Counted from the first letter of the stretch, positions 40,463 through 49,175 are shown. The stretch: 64,000 bases of DNA from Micromonospora_J zhanjiangensis (GCF_042650605.1 NZ_JBHSBN010000009.1:124001-188000); one strand, 5' to 3'. The notes: generated by a model from the letters alone, not told the origin. Numbers and translations: made by a program.

Positions 40463-40868
40463 CCTGATCAGGGCGATGGCCCGGCAAGATTGGGGCACCA
40501 TCGACCAGCTACTCGCCGAGCTGGACAGGCTCGGCTGGGCGGGCGGCTCGCAAGTGCTGAGCGCGGCGTTCTATGTCGCGGTCACCCGCCGGTTCTCGCC
40601 CGACACCGACGTCAGGGCGATCACCGCCTATGTGGCGGACGTGCGGTCCCGGTACCAGGACGGCAAGAGCCTCCCAGCAATGGACCTGGAGGCGATGATC
40701 CGCGCAGCGCTCGGCGAGGCTGACTTGATCGACAACCTGGCGCCAGAGGCCGCGTTCTCGGCTCAGCTCGCGCTGTTGAGCGCTCTGCTCGACGACCTGA
40801 ACCTCGACGAGCCTCAGCTTGAGAGCTTCATCCAAGAGACCGAGCGGACGGCGGCTGAGTACATGTAG
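40437..40868 (+). CDS. Unknown helical protein, paralogue 1
   Basis: 143 residues: KQELTDLIRAMARQDWGTIDQLLAEL at the start, ITAYVADVRSRYQDGKSLPAMDLEAMIRAALGE in the middle, LESFIQETERTAAEYM at the end. About 40% of positions look identical to the next gene by eye. Acidic, soluble, no catalytic motif seen. Start ATG 40437 lies within the previous gene's end. Part of a probable operon from 38022. Confidence 0.75.
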   Translation: MQAKQELTDLIRAMARQDWGTIDQLLAELDRLGWAGGSQVLSAAFYVAVTRRFSPDTDVRAITAYVADVRSRYQDGKSLPAMDLEAMIRAALGEADLIDNLAPEAAFSAQLALLSALLDDLNLDEPQLESFIQETERTAAEYM

Positions 40869-40903
40869 CGACTCCTCCACCAAAGCGCTGGGGGAATGTA
40901 CCC

Positions 40904-41335
40904 ATGAGCGTCCGGCCAGAGATAACCGACCTGCTTCGAGCTCTGGCTCGGAGTGACTGGGGAACCGTCGACCGCCTGACCGGCGAGTCGAAGGTCATGG
41001 AGCTGCCCAATGCGCTACAGGTGATCGGCATGGCCTTCGCCCTGGCGGTCGGCAACCGGTTCGGCGCGGCACCGGACCTGAACGCAATCACAAGATTCGT
41101 GTCTGACACTCGCGCCCGGTACGTGGACGGCAAGGATCTGCCGGCACTTGAGACGGAGGCGTTGATCAGAGCAGCCGTCGGAGAGCCGGAACTTCTCGAC
41201 ACCCTCTCGCCGGAGGTCTACATCCCGGCGCAGATCGTTGTCCTGGGCACGCTGCTCCGCGATGACATGCACAGCGAGGAGCAGCTTGAGACCTTCATCA
41301 ACGAGGTCGAGCAGGCGGCCGCGCAGTATTTGTAG
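40904..41335 (+). CDS. Unknown helical protein, paralogue 2
   Basis: 143 residues with the same layout as paralogue 1 (RPEITDLLRALARSDWGTVDRL, ITRFVSDTRARYVDGKDLPALETEALIRAAVGE, LETFINEVEQAAAQYL) and exactly equal length. Tandem duplication is clear. A 35-bp gap separates the two. Unknown role; presence in tandem with the small helical proteins suggests one complex. Confidence 0.75.
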   Translation: MSVRPEITDLLRALARSDWGTVDRLTGESKVMELPNALQVIGMAFALAVGNRFGAAPDLNAITRFVSDTRARYVDGKDLPALETEALIRAAVGEPELLDTLSPEVYIPAQIVVLGTLLRDDMHSEEQLETFINEVEQAAAQYL

Positions 41336-41364
41336 CCGGAAATAGACCAGCGAGGCGACGAGTG

Positions 41365-41560
41365 TCGGCTCAACGTGACGGCGTCCACCATCGCGAGTGA
41401 CCTGGTCAGGGCGTCATGCTCGCCAGGACTGGGACGAGGCCGACCGCCTCGCGGCCAGCCTGGGCGATGCTTGTTGGAAGCACGGCTTACCACGTCATCG
41501 CGGCGGCGAGCATTCCCAAGATCGCCACTTGGCTGAGGAAACGCTACTTCTTCTCCAGGT
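41365..41560 (+). pseudogene. Decayed third copy of the tandem paralogue
   Basis: Between 41365 and 41560 the translation keeps pieces of the family in shifting frames: SDLVRA in one frame, then ARQDWDEADRLAASL in the next (compare ARQDWGTIDQLLAEL), then a VIAAAS-like piece in a third. No intact reading exists. It also explains why the nuclease frame is open back to 41416 without being coding there. Confidence 0.5.
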
Positions 41561-41622
41561 GTCACCAGCCGGGCCGTCGGCTTGGCGCCGAAAGCATCCA
41601 CCGCAATGGCCGTAGTATCACC

Positions 41623-42615
41623 ATGAAAGATGAAGTTGGGCGGCACCTGAAGGGGGCACCGTTGCCGGACGCCAGCTGGCACTACTCTCCAGACCTTGTC
41701 GATCGACTGGTCGATACCATTCCCATATTGGTCAAGTCGAAGCAGCAAACAATCGACTTTTTCCGGAGTGCCGGGGTCGCCGAGGCTTTGCTGCGCAAGA
41801 TTCAGGCGACGGTATCTACCGATGCTCGGTCGATTAGTAAATACGAGATTGCTCGCATCGTCATTCGTCAGTTGAACGATGGCGGAGATCGGTTCCTGCG
41901 TGAGCGGCGTGAAATAATTCGGCGCGTGACCCAATGGGAGGATTTTACGCTTTCTTGGCCTAACGATCAGGACAAAGCTCGTGGACTCGTAGCCGCAGTT
42001 CGACAAATCGTCGACGTACGAGATTCCTTTACTCGGATGCAACAGGAGCGCGACCAAGAGCGCCTAGCACGCATTCGAGAGCGAGAAGAGCAGCTTGAAC
42101 GGAAGCGGAGTCACCGCGCCGCGAGGACGGCATTGCGTACGCGGATGATCGACCTTAAAGGTGAGTCGAATCCTCAGCGACGAGGAAGGAGAATCGAGGT
42201 TTTACTCTCCGACCTTTGTAAAGTTGAGGGTATACAAATACGCGAGCCGTTCGAGGTACGCAGCGCCGGCACGCCTGAGGAGCAGATCGACGGTGTCGTC
42301 ATGGCGGACGGTCATCTCTACCTCGTGGAAGTCAAGTGGTGGAGCGAGCCTATCGACATTGCCCCCATGTCGAGTCATCTTCTTAGACTTTTCAGGCGGC
42401 CCGACGTTAGGGGCCTCTTCATTTCCAACTCAGGCTATACCGATCCCGCGGTACAGGCGTGCCGAGACGTGCTGTCCCAGAAGTTAATGGTCCTCGCAGA
42501 ACTGAACGAACTCACGCTCCTACTTGAAGGTGATCGCCCCGTCGAAGACTGGATCCGCGAGAAGACAGCTACGGTTGTGACGGAGCGCGAGCCATTTCGA
42601 ATCCTAATTCGTTAG
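41623..42615 (+). CDS. Mrr-like restriction endonuclease with helical N-terminal domain
   Basis: 330 residues from the ATG at 41623. The upstream in-frame DNA is the decayed paralogue, so 41623 is preferred. Residues 20-130 are a helical domain (YSPDLVDRLVDTIPILVKSKQQTIDFFRSAGV), 136-175 a charged coiled coil, and 185-300 a PD-(D/E)xK fold: RGRRIEVLLSDLCKVEGI (Glu192), QIDGVVMADG (Asp223), YLVEVKWW (Glu236, Lys238). Mrr-class enzymes cut modified or foreign DNA. Lower GC than its surroundings. A DNA-targeting defence role is inferred. Confidence 0.85.
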   Translation: MKDEVGRHLKGAPLPDASWHYSPDLVDRLVDTIPILVKSKQQTIDFFRSAGVAEALLRKIQATVSTDARSISKYEIARIVIRQLNDGGDRFLRERREIIRRVTQWEDFTLSWPNDQDKARGLVAAVRQIVDVRDSFTRMQQERDQERLARIREREEQLERKRSHRAARTALRTRMIDLKGESNPQRRGRRIEVLLSDLCKVEGIQIREPFEVRSAGTPEEQIDGVVMADGHLYLVEVKWWSEPIDIAPMSSHLLRLFRRPDVRGLFISNSGYTDPAVQACRDVLSQKLMVLAELNELTLLLEGDRPVEDWIREKTATVVTEREPFRILIR

Positions 42616-42738
42616 TGACGGCCGCAATCGTAGAGCGTAAAAGAAGGAAGCGAATAAACTTTCCCCGACTAGAGCCGGAACAAATATCGCGGGGACAAAT
42701 GATTGGACAGCGGGGTTAATAGGCGCGACCATAGTTCA

Positions 42739-43398
42739 ATGAACCTGGCGCGAGAACACTCCGATGATCCAAACTTCTGCTCCCCCTGGCCGGCGGCTGA
42801 CACTAGCCTGCTAGCCAAGGGCGAGGATTGGTGGCTTGTAGCCTGCATGGACTGGCCACGGGACCGCTGGATCGGCTACATCAAGGGCTATTGGAAGGCC
42901 GCTACGGTGATCGCCGAGCAGGTCACTGTCACTGGCCGAGACCAAGACTACTTGGTCTACCCGTTCCTCATGTGTTGGCGTCACTACGTTGAGCTTCAGC
43001 TCAAGGCTTTGATCCTTCTGACCAAAACGTATCGCCGCGAGCCTGCGAATCTGCCACTAACCCACAAGATTGACCAGTTGTGGCGGGTGACTCGCCCGTT
43101 GTTGCAGGACGCGTTCCCGGGCGACTCCCAAGAGGACCTAGACAACGTCGAGCGAGTCCTCCTGCAGCTAAACAGCTTCGATCCCACTTCCGAGCACTTC
43201 CGTTATCCGATCCATAGGGACGGCTCGGAGACACTCTCGACACTTGGCCGCGTACATATCCGCCGGTTCCACGAGGTGATGGAGGCGGTCGCGGGCCTGC
43301 TCGACGGCTCGGATACCGGGATCCGCGTGCTAACCGACCAGCGCAATGAGCACGAGGAAGCTATGCGGGATCTGTACAAGAGCTGCGAGGAACGTTAG
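42739..43398 (+). CDS. Unknown protein next to the nuclease
   Basis: 219 residues from the ATG at 42739 (a TTG at 42703 is a weaker choice). Hydrophobic/aromatic N-terminal half (WWLVACMDWPRDRWIGYIKGYWKAA), then a helical part YLVYPFLMCWRHYVELQLKALILLTKTYR and LTHKIDQLWRVTRPLL. The arrangement of an Arg/His-containing helix followed by a His-Lys-x-x-x-Leu segment recalls HEPN-like all-helical nucleotide-binding or nuclease folds, but the canonical R-x4-6-H motif is not clear. Function unknown; lower-GC DNA. Confidence 0.65.
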   Translation: MNLAREHSDDPNFCSPWPAADTSLLAKGEDWWLVACMDWPRDRWIGYIKGYWKAATVIAEQVTVTGRDQDYLVYPFLMCWRHYVELQLKALILLTKTYRREPANLPLTHKIDQLWRVTRPLLQDAFPGDSQEDLDNVERVLLQLNSFDPTSEHFRYPIHRDGSETLSTLGRVHIRRFHEVMEAVAGLLDGSDTGIRVLTDQRNEHEEAMRDLYKSCEER

Positions 43399-43464
43399 CG
43401 GACCGCGGTCAGATTCGGGATGAGCTGGACCGCTATGCGCTACTGGACGACTAACTAGTGGCGG

Positions 43465-44673
43465 TCAAGCAGGCGAATCTATCGGCTTCGCGTCGAGCTG
43501 TTCGACGTCCGAGATGACCTCACGCACGGTCTGATAACGCTTCGCAACGTCATGTGCCGCACACTTCTGCACTATTCGGCTCACTTGGTCGTCGGTCGAC
43601 TTAAGAGATTCCCTGCCCGTAAAGATATAGGATAATATCCAGCCGATTGAATAAATCTCGTTCAGAACCCCATAGCTCTTGAAGTCATGGAGGAGAGGAT
43701 CGCGGATGGTTCCACGCATCTCCGTATGAGTTCGAGTAAATTCTGACGCCTGATCTTTCACTAGACCGAAATCCGACAGCTTCACAAGAACCGCGCCACT
43801 TTCATAGACCTTCAGAAGAACGTTCTGAAGGCTAATGTCACGGTGCAGTAGCTTCTGGCCATGGAGGTAGTTGATCCCGTAAAGGAACTGAAGCGCGATA
43901 CGCTTCCTAGAGGAAAATGAAAGCTTGTTGTTTCGTCTGGCAATAAACCCCCTCAACGTATCGTCACAGTACTCCATGCGGTACTCATTCCGCTCCTGGT
44001 CGTACTGATACACCTCAAGAACATAAGGGAAGCTGAGGCGTTTCATGACATCAAATTCCCGCTTGAATCGGAGCAGGTCGCGCTCTTCTATTCCTCGCTT
44101 AGCCCGCTTTATTGCGAACTTTACACCATAATCGGGGTCGACATAAGAATAGACGATTGCGTAAGAGCCTTGCCCTTCCATTTTTAAACTGACCGCCGAT
44201 TGGCGCTTCTTTAGGCTCGCAGCCATGTCGGACTGCAGGAAGATCGGCTCGTACTTCACGACCATAATTTGCTCAAAGTCATCAGGAATCTTACTCCCGC
44301 CGCTGCTAGACAGCCAGGGATCGCAACGCCTGATCGCCTCCTTATACCTCTCATCGAGCGCTACTTCAATGCCAGCATGGTTGAGGCCCTGAAGATCTTG
44401 GTTCAATTCGTCGATAAGTGCGATAAGGTCACGACTACTTTCGGCCCAGTAGTGATGGGTACTTCTCGCCCGATCATTAACGCTTTCGAAGTGGCCATTC
44501 AGCCGCTCGTGAAGGACCGCGAACATATGTCTGAAGTTTTGGTAATCATAAAGCCGCAAGAAAGCCTGCGATGCTTCCTGGGCGGCATACTTTGCTCTGA
44601 GATCGTCCAGCATAAATCTTGAAGATCTCAGCGCGTCATTCACCATCGAGCCACACCAGCCTCTACTCGTCAC
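43465..44673 (-). CDS. Divergent serine/threonine protein kinase with N-terminal helical domain
   Basis: 402 residues (start 44673; internal Met10 at 44646 is a possible alternative). Residues 1-150 are a helical region not resembling a known kinase module. The kinase domain follows: EGQGSYAIVY (Gly loop), catalytic Lys189 in FAIKRA, LLHRDISLQN (HRD at 277-279, Asn284), LSDFGLVKD (DFG 301-303), and a weak P+1 region RGTIRDP. No C-terminal transmembrane or PASTA part, so it is cytosolic. It faces the nuclease genes, closing the island. Low-GC codon use unlike neighbours. Confidence 0.85.
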   Translation of the reverse strand: MTSRGWCGSMVNDALRSSRFMLDDLRAKYAAQEASQAFLRLYDYQNFRHMFAVLHERLNGHFESVNDRARSTHHYWAESSRDLIALIDELNQDLQGLNHAGIEVALDERYKEAIRRCDPWLSSSGGSKIPDDFEQIMVVKYEPIFLQSDMAASLKKRQSAVSLKMEGQGSYAIVYSYVDPDYGVKFAIKRAKRGIEERDLLRFKREFDVMKRLSFPYVLEVYQYDQERNEYRMEYCDDTLRGFIARRNNKLSFSSRKRIALQFLYGINYLHGQKLLHRDISLQNVLLKVYESGAVLVKLSDFGLVKDQASEFTRTHTEMRGTIRDPLLHDFKSYGVLNEIYSIGWILSYIFTGRESLKSTDDQVSRIVQKCAAHDVAKRYQTVREVISDVEQLDAKPIDSPA

Positions 44674-44762
44674 TCTATAGTAGCCGCTAAGCGGATCGCG
44701 GTGATTATACCGGCCCGGACGTCTTCAAATCCGGATGACCGGTTCTTAGCCTGTGCGGTCAG

Positions 44763-45320
44763 TCAGCTGCCGTGCGCGAGCAGCACGCTCGCGTCGCCCA
44801 GGGTGAGCTCGGCGGAGGTGTACGGGACAGGCACGCGCTCCCCGTGGAGATATTCGACCCTCGTCCGGTATCCGGTCGGGATGGGCCCGGTGTGTTCGTA
44901 GATCGCCTCCTGGGTCACCACCCAGTACACGGGGTAACCGGCCCGACCGTAGAGCCGGGCCTTGACGTTGAGGTCCTGGATCACGGTCTCGTCGGCAACG
45001 TCGACCACGAGCAGCACGTCGGCGGCGTCCCATACCGACAGCCTTGTCCCGACGGTCCCGACGGTCCCGATCGGATCCGCGTCGACCCGACGCACCCAAC
45101 AGTCGGGGTCGGGCAGGGACTCTCCCGTCGGCAGCGTCGCGGTCGTTACCCGCGCCCCGGCCCGCGGCAGCAGAGCGAGAAGCTGGCCAACCGTATCGCC
45201 GTGCCACGAACCGATCGCTACTCGCCAGATCTCTCCTTCGACGAGTTCCACCCGGTGGTCGAAGGCACCCGCATCGGACGCCCGCACGAACTCGCTCCGG
45301 CTCCATCGGTAGGAAAGCAT
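44763..45320 (-). CDS. Uma2-family (DUF820) endonuclease-like protein
   Basis: 185 residues. The PD-(D/E)xK-like fold of the Uma2 family is recognisable in ELVEGEIWRVAIGSWHGDTVGQLLALL, PDPDCWV and VLLVVDVADETVIQDLNVKARLYGRAGYPVYWVV. Such proteins are abundant in actinobacteria and cyanobacteria and are thought to act on nucleic acid, often as accessory, mobile genes. It directly follows the nucleotidyltransferase gene (4-bp gap). Confidence 0.85.
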   Translation of the reverse strand: MLSYRWSRSEFVRASDAGAFDHRVELVEGEIWRVAIGSWHGDTVGQLLALLPRAGARVTTATLPTGESLPDPDCWVRRVDADPIGTVGTVGTRLSVWDAADVLLVVDVADETVIQDLNVKARLYGRAGYPVYWVVTQEAIYEHTGPIPTGYRTRVEYLHGERVPVPYTSAELTLGDASVLLAHGS

Positions 45321-45324
45321 GGGC

Positions 45325-45852
45325 TCATTCGAACAGTTCGCGGATGACCCCCATGGCCCTCGGCGAGATCACCTCGTCTGGATAGAAGTCCCCGCAGAGG
45401 CGGACGGCGTCGTCCACGGTCGTGACCTCTGACAGCGCCGCCAAGGTGCGAAGGTCGTCCACATCTCGGGCCCGCGCCGCAAGCGCCTTCATGGCGAAGA
45501 TGTGCTCTGGTGAGGCCGCCATGACGCGTAACCCCGGATGGTCGAAGACCCGCCGCCGCCCCGGATCCTCCTTCCCGGAGACGTACACGCTGGCTTGCTC
45601 GTTGAGCCACCACGGAGGCAGCCCCAGGTCGTCGGCCACCGCCCGCGCCTCGTCGAGGACGACACCGTGCGGAATGAACATCGCATCGACGTCCCTGGTC
45701 ACCCGCTTGGCATCGTAGGCCAGCGCCATCGCGGCGCCGCCCACGACAAAGATGTCAGCGACGACGCCGCGGCGAACGAGCCTCTCACCAAGTCGGGTGA
45801 ACGCACGCTCGAGTTCCACGCGCCCCATCAGGACGCCGTCGGCCCCTGTCAC
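45325..45852 (-). CDS. DUF6036-like nucleotidyltransferase
   Basis: 175 residues from GTG 45852, which overlaps the upstream stop (GTGA). The nucleotidyltransferase core is VVGGAAMALAYDAKRVTRDVDAMF, with the Asp-x-Asp pair in the last part. The C-terminal half (ASPEHIFAMKALAARARDVDDLRTLAALSEV) matches the DUF6036/AbiEii-type pattern. Such enzymes appear in type IV-like toxin-antitoxin pairs. Toxicity is not established. Confidence 0.82.
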   Translation of the reverse strand: MTGADGVLMGRVELERAFTRLGERLVRRGVVADIFVVGGAAMALAYDAKRVTRDVDAMFIPHGVVLDEARAVADDLGLPPWWLNEQASVYVSGKEDPGRRRVFDHPGLRVMAASPEHIFAMKALAARARDVDDLRTLAALSEVTTVDDAVRLCGDFYPDEVISPRAMGVIRELFE

Positions 45853-46235
45853 GCCGCTGCCAGGTCATGAACGGACAGGTACACACCGTGCTTCCGGAAC
45901 GCGGCTGGTGCCCACGCCAGCGCGTCGGCACGGTGGATGGCCAGTTCGGCCGGGAACCAGGCTCGCCGCAGCACCCGTGCCTCAACCCACCCGGGCGGGG
46001 CAAGATCAACCTGTGCGAGCAGGTGCTCCGCGAGTGCCGCGAGCAGCGCATCCCAGCGTTCGTCCCCACACGGCTCAGGCTCGTCCCTCAACAGGTCGAC
46101 CCTGGTGTCCGCCGGCTCCCACCGGTACTCCTCCTGGAACTCCCACACCAGCTTCCAGCGGATCTGATCGCTCTCGGCGGACGCGAGACGGGCTGCCAAC
46201 ATGGCCAGGGTCATCGGCTCGTAACCAGTACCCAC
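45849..46235 (-). CDS. Small acidic partner of the nucleotidyltransferase
   Basis: 128 residues (Met8 is an alternative start). SDQIRWKLVWEFQEEYRWEPADTRVDLLRDEPEPCGDERWDALLAALAEHLL is a recurrent actinobacterial pattern found just upstream of DUF6036 genes, which I recall from other genomes. Its stop overlaps the nucleotidyltransferase start (GTGA), so the pair is coupled. A candidate antitoxin or chaperone-like partner. No other domain visible. Confidence 0.7.
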   Translation of the reverse strand: MGTGYEPMTLAMLAARLASAESDQIRWKLVWEFQEEYRWEPADTRVDLLRDEPEPCGDERWDALLAALAEHLLAQVDLAPPGWVEARVLRRAWFPAELAIHRADALAWAPAAFRKHGVYLSVHDLAAA

Positions 46236-46351
46236 AGCGTGAACCCCACCTCCGGACCAACAGCATCGCTAACTGCAGATTACCGTCTCCCCCCGCTGGT
46301 AGACGCGTCTACCACCGGCAGAGCTGCGCCGAGTGGGTGTTGACGGGCCAG

Positions 46352-47152
46352 TCAGTGGCGGTGACGGCGGCGGAAGGTCGTGGCCGCCACCAGCAGGACT
46401 GCTACCAGGAACATCGCCGTGCCGATCACGTTCACCTGCGGCGGGATCCCCCGCTGCGCCGCCCCCCACACGTACATCGGAAACGTCACCGTCGTCCCGG
46501 CGTTGAGGTTGGTCACGATGAAGTCGTCGAAGGACAGCGAGAACGCCAGCAACCCCGCCGCCACGATCCCCGGCAACAGCAACGGCAGGGTGACCCGCCG
46601 AAAGACCTGCCACCCGGTCGCGTACAGATCCGCCGCCGCCTCCTCCAACGCCGGGTCCAACCCCGCCAGCCGAGCCTTCACCACGACCACCACGAACGAC
46701 ACGCAGAACGTCACGTGCGCCACCAGAATCGTCCAGAACCCCTGCGGCACCCCGGCCGCCACGAACAGAGTCAGCAGCGACGACCCGAGCACCACCTCCG
46801 GCATCGCCAACGGCGCAAGGATCAGCGGACCGAGCGCCGACCGGCCACGGAACCGGTAACGAACCAGCGCGTACGCCAGCATCGTGCCGAGCACGGTGGC
46901 GACCACCGTGGCCAGGATCCCGATCTGCACGCTGCGCACCAGCGCGTCACACAGCCCGGCCGCCCCGCACGGATGCCGCCAGTTGTCCAGCGTGAACGCG
47001 TGGAAGTCGTACGACAGCCGACTCGACGGCCGGTTGAACGACAGCCCGACGACGACGGCGATCGGCAGGAACAGGTAGCCGAGCACCAGCAGCCCGACCC
47101 CCAGCACCCAGTGCCCGGCCAGCCAGCGCCAGACCCGCCGGGCGACACTCAC
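46352..47152 (-). CDS. ABC transporter permease, PotC-like
   Basis: 266 residues from the GTG at 47152, overlapping the previous permease stop (GTGA). Six membrane segments and a permease EAA-type loop (EEAAADLYATGWQVFRRVTLPLLLPGIVAAGLLAFSLSFDDFIVTN). It forms the second pore subunit of a spermidine/putrescine-type importer. The last gene of the operon. Confidence 0.93.
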   Translation of the reverse strand: MSVARRVWRWLAGHWVLGVGLLVLGYLFLPIAVVVGLSFNRPSSRLSYDFHAFTLDNWRHPCGAAGLCDALVRSVQIGILATVVATVLGTMLAYALVRYRFRGRSALGPLILAPLAMPEVVLGSSLLTLFVAAGVPQGFWTILVAHVTFCVSFVVVVVKARLAGLDPALEEAAADLYATGWQVFRRVTLPLLLPGIVAAGLLAFSLSFDDFIVTNLNAGTTVTFPMYVWGAAQRGIPPQVNVIGTAMFLVAVLLVAATTFRRRHRH

Positions 47153-48024
47153 GGTGCGACCCGCGAGAGCGGTTGCGCCGCAGCCCCCCGGGGACGGCGC
47201 AGCCAGCCGAGCACGAGGACCAGGACGGCCGCCAGCAGCAGGAAGGACAGCGCCGACGCCTGCGGGTAATCCAGCCGGACCAGGTACGCCGAGTCGATGA
47301 CGTTGCCGACCATGTACTGGTTCGGGGCGCCGAGCAGTTCGGCGTTGACGTAGTCGCCGGCCGCCGGGATGAAGAACAGCAGCACGCCGGCGACCAGGCC
47401 GGGCATGGACAGCGGCAGGGTCACCCGACGGAACGTGCGCACCGGGCCCGCGTACAGGTCGCCGGCCGCCTCCAGCAGCCGGGGGTCGAGCCGCTCCAGG
47501 CTCGCGTACAGCGGCAGCACCAGGAACGGCAGGAAGTTGTAGACCAAGCCCGCGACCACCGCCGCCGGGGTGGCCAGCAGCCGGCCGTCCGGCCCGAGCA
47601 GGTGTACGGCGCGCAGCGCGCCGACCAGCCATCCAGTGTCCGACAGGATCGTCTTCCAGGCCAGCGTGCGGACCAGGAAACTGGTGAACATCGGCGCGAC
47701 CACGCAGACCAGCAGCAGGTTGCGCCAGCGTCCGGCCTTGCGGGCGATCGCGTACGCCAGCGGGTAGCCGAGCGCGACGCCGATCAGGGTGGCGGTCCCG
47801 GCGTACAGGAAGGACCGGACGAACTGCGGCCAGTAGGCCCGCAGCGCGGCCGGGTAGTTGCCGACCGCCCAGGTCATCGCGTACCCGTCGGTGAGCGACC
47901 CGGCCGGGTCGTACAGGCTCGCGGCGCCGAGCTGCACCGCCGGCACCGCGAAGAACAGCACCAGCCACCCCACCCCGGGCAACACCAACAGGTACGGCAA
48001 CAGCCGCCCCCGGCCACCGGTCAC
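47149..48024 (-). CDS. ABC transporter permease, PotB-like
   Basis: 291 residues from the GTG at 48024, overlapping the ATPase stop (GTGA). Six membrane segments; the EAA loop is LEAAGDLYAGPVRTFRRVTLPLSMPGLVAGVLLFFIPAAGDYV. Upstream in-frame alternatives inside the ATPase gene are rejected. First pore subunit of the polyamine-type importer. Confidence 0.93.
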   Translation of the reverse strand: MTGGRGRLLPYLLVLPGVGWLVLFFAVPAVQLGAASLYDPAGSLTDGYAMTWAVGNYPAALRAYWPQFVRSFLYAGTATLIGVALGYPLAYAIARKAGRWRNLLLVCVVAPMFTSFLVRTLAWKTILSDTGWLVGALRAVHLLGPDGRLLATPAAVVAGLVYNFLPFLVLPLYASLERLDPRLLEAAGDLYAGPVRTFRRVTLPLSMPGLVAGVLLFFIPAAGDYVNAELLGAPNQYMVGNVIDSAYLVRLDYPQASALSFLLLAAVLVLVLGWLRRPRGAAAQPLSRVAP

Positions 48025-49175
48025 GCCGGCACCTCGTCCGGATCCAAGGAGGCCGGCTCGACGGAGGCCGGGCCGGTGGAGCGGGGCAGCAGGAAGGCGT
48101 GGTCGGGCCACCAGTACGCCTGGACCGTAGCGCCGATCGGCCAGCGGTCCGCCGTGACGCCGCTGTTCGGGGCGAACGCGGACAGTTCGGTGCCCCAGCC
48201 GGTGCGCAGCAGGTACTCGGTGCCCACACCGAGGTAGGACACGTCGGTGACCGTGCCGGCCACCGAATGATGCCCCGACGGGACCTGCTCGACCGTGCCG
48301 GTCAGGTGCAGCTTCTCGGGGCGTACCCCCAAATGGACCGCGCCCCGGTCGGACCGGGCGCGGGCCGCGGGCACCCGGAACCGCGAGCCGTACGCCCGGA
48401 CCGGGACCTCGCCGCCGGTCGGGCCGGCTGCCTCGGCGGGCAGCAGGTTGCAGCGGCCGAGGAAGGTGGCGACGAACGCGGTGGCCGGCAGTTCGTAGAG
48501 GTCGGCGGGCGGGCCGAGCTGTTCGACCCGGCCGGCGTTCAGGACGGCGACCGTGTCGGCGAGGGTCATGGCCTCTTCCTGGTCGTGGGTGACGTGCAGG
48601 AAGGTGACGCCGACCTCGTCCTGGACGCGCTTGAGTTCGGTCTGCATCTGCCGGCGCAGCCGCAGGTCCAGCGCGCCGAGCGGTTCGTCGAGCAGCAGCA
48701 CCCGGGGCTGGTTGACCAGCGCGCGGGCCAGCGCGACGCGTTGCTGTTCGCCGCCGGAGAGCTGGCCCGGCCGGCGCCGGTCGTAGCCGGCCAGCCGGAC
48801 CAGTGCCAGCATCCGCCGGACCCGGCCGGCCACATCCGGTACGCCGCAGCGGCGCAGGCCGAAGGCGACGTTCTCGAAGACGTCCAGGTGCGGGAAGAGC
48901 GCGTAGCTCTGGAACACGGTGTTGACCGGGCGCCGGTGCGGCGGCAGCCGGGTGAGGTCCCGGTCGCCGAGCAGCACCCGGCCCGCGTCGGGGCGGTCCA
49001 GGCCGGCGACCATCCGCAGGGTGGTGGTCTTGCCGCAGCCGGACGCGCCGAGCAGGGCGAAGAACGAGCCGGCGGGGACGGTGAGGGTGACGTCGTCGAC
49101 GGCCGTGACCGGGCCGAACCGGCGGGTGAGGCCGGTCAGCCGGAGGTCGTCGCCGGCTGTCTCGCCGTCGGTCAT
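48021..49175 (-). CDS. ABC transporter ATPase, PotA-like
   Basis: 384 residues from the ATG at 49175 (ATGA overlap with the binding-protein gene). Walker A GASGCGKTT, Q-loop VFQSYALFPH, signature LSGGEQQRVALARAL, Walker B VLLLDEPLGALD, H-loop HVTHDQEEAM, and a C-terminal TOBE domain (VHLGVRPEKLHL). Powers import of polyamine-like substrates by the neighbouring permeases. Confidence 0.95.
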   Translation of the reverse strand: MTDGETAGDDLRLTGLTRRFGPVTAVDDVTLTVPAGSFFALLGASGCGKTTTLRMVAGLDRPDAGRVLLGDRDLTRLPPHRRPVNTVFQSYALFPHLDVFENVAFGLRRCGVPDVAGRVRRMLALVRLAGYDRRRPGQLSGGEQQRVALARALVNQPRVLLLDEPLGALDLRLRRQMQTELKRVQDEVGVTFLHVTHDQEEAMTLADTVAVLNAGRVEQLGPPADLYELPATAFVATFLGRCNLLPAEAAGPTGGEVPVRAYGSRFRVPAARARSDRGAVHLGVRPEKLHLTGTVEQVPSGHHSVAGTVTDVSYLGVGTEYLLRTGWGTELSAFAPNSGVTADRWPIGATVQAYWWPDHAFLLPRSTGPASVEPASLDPDEVPA

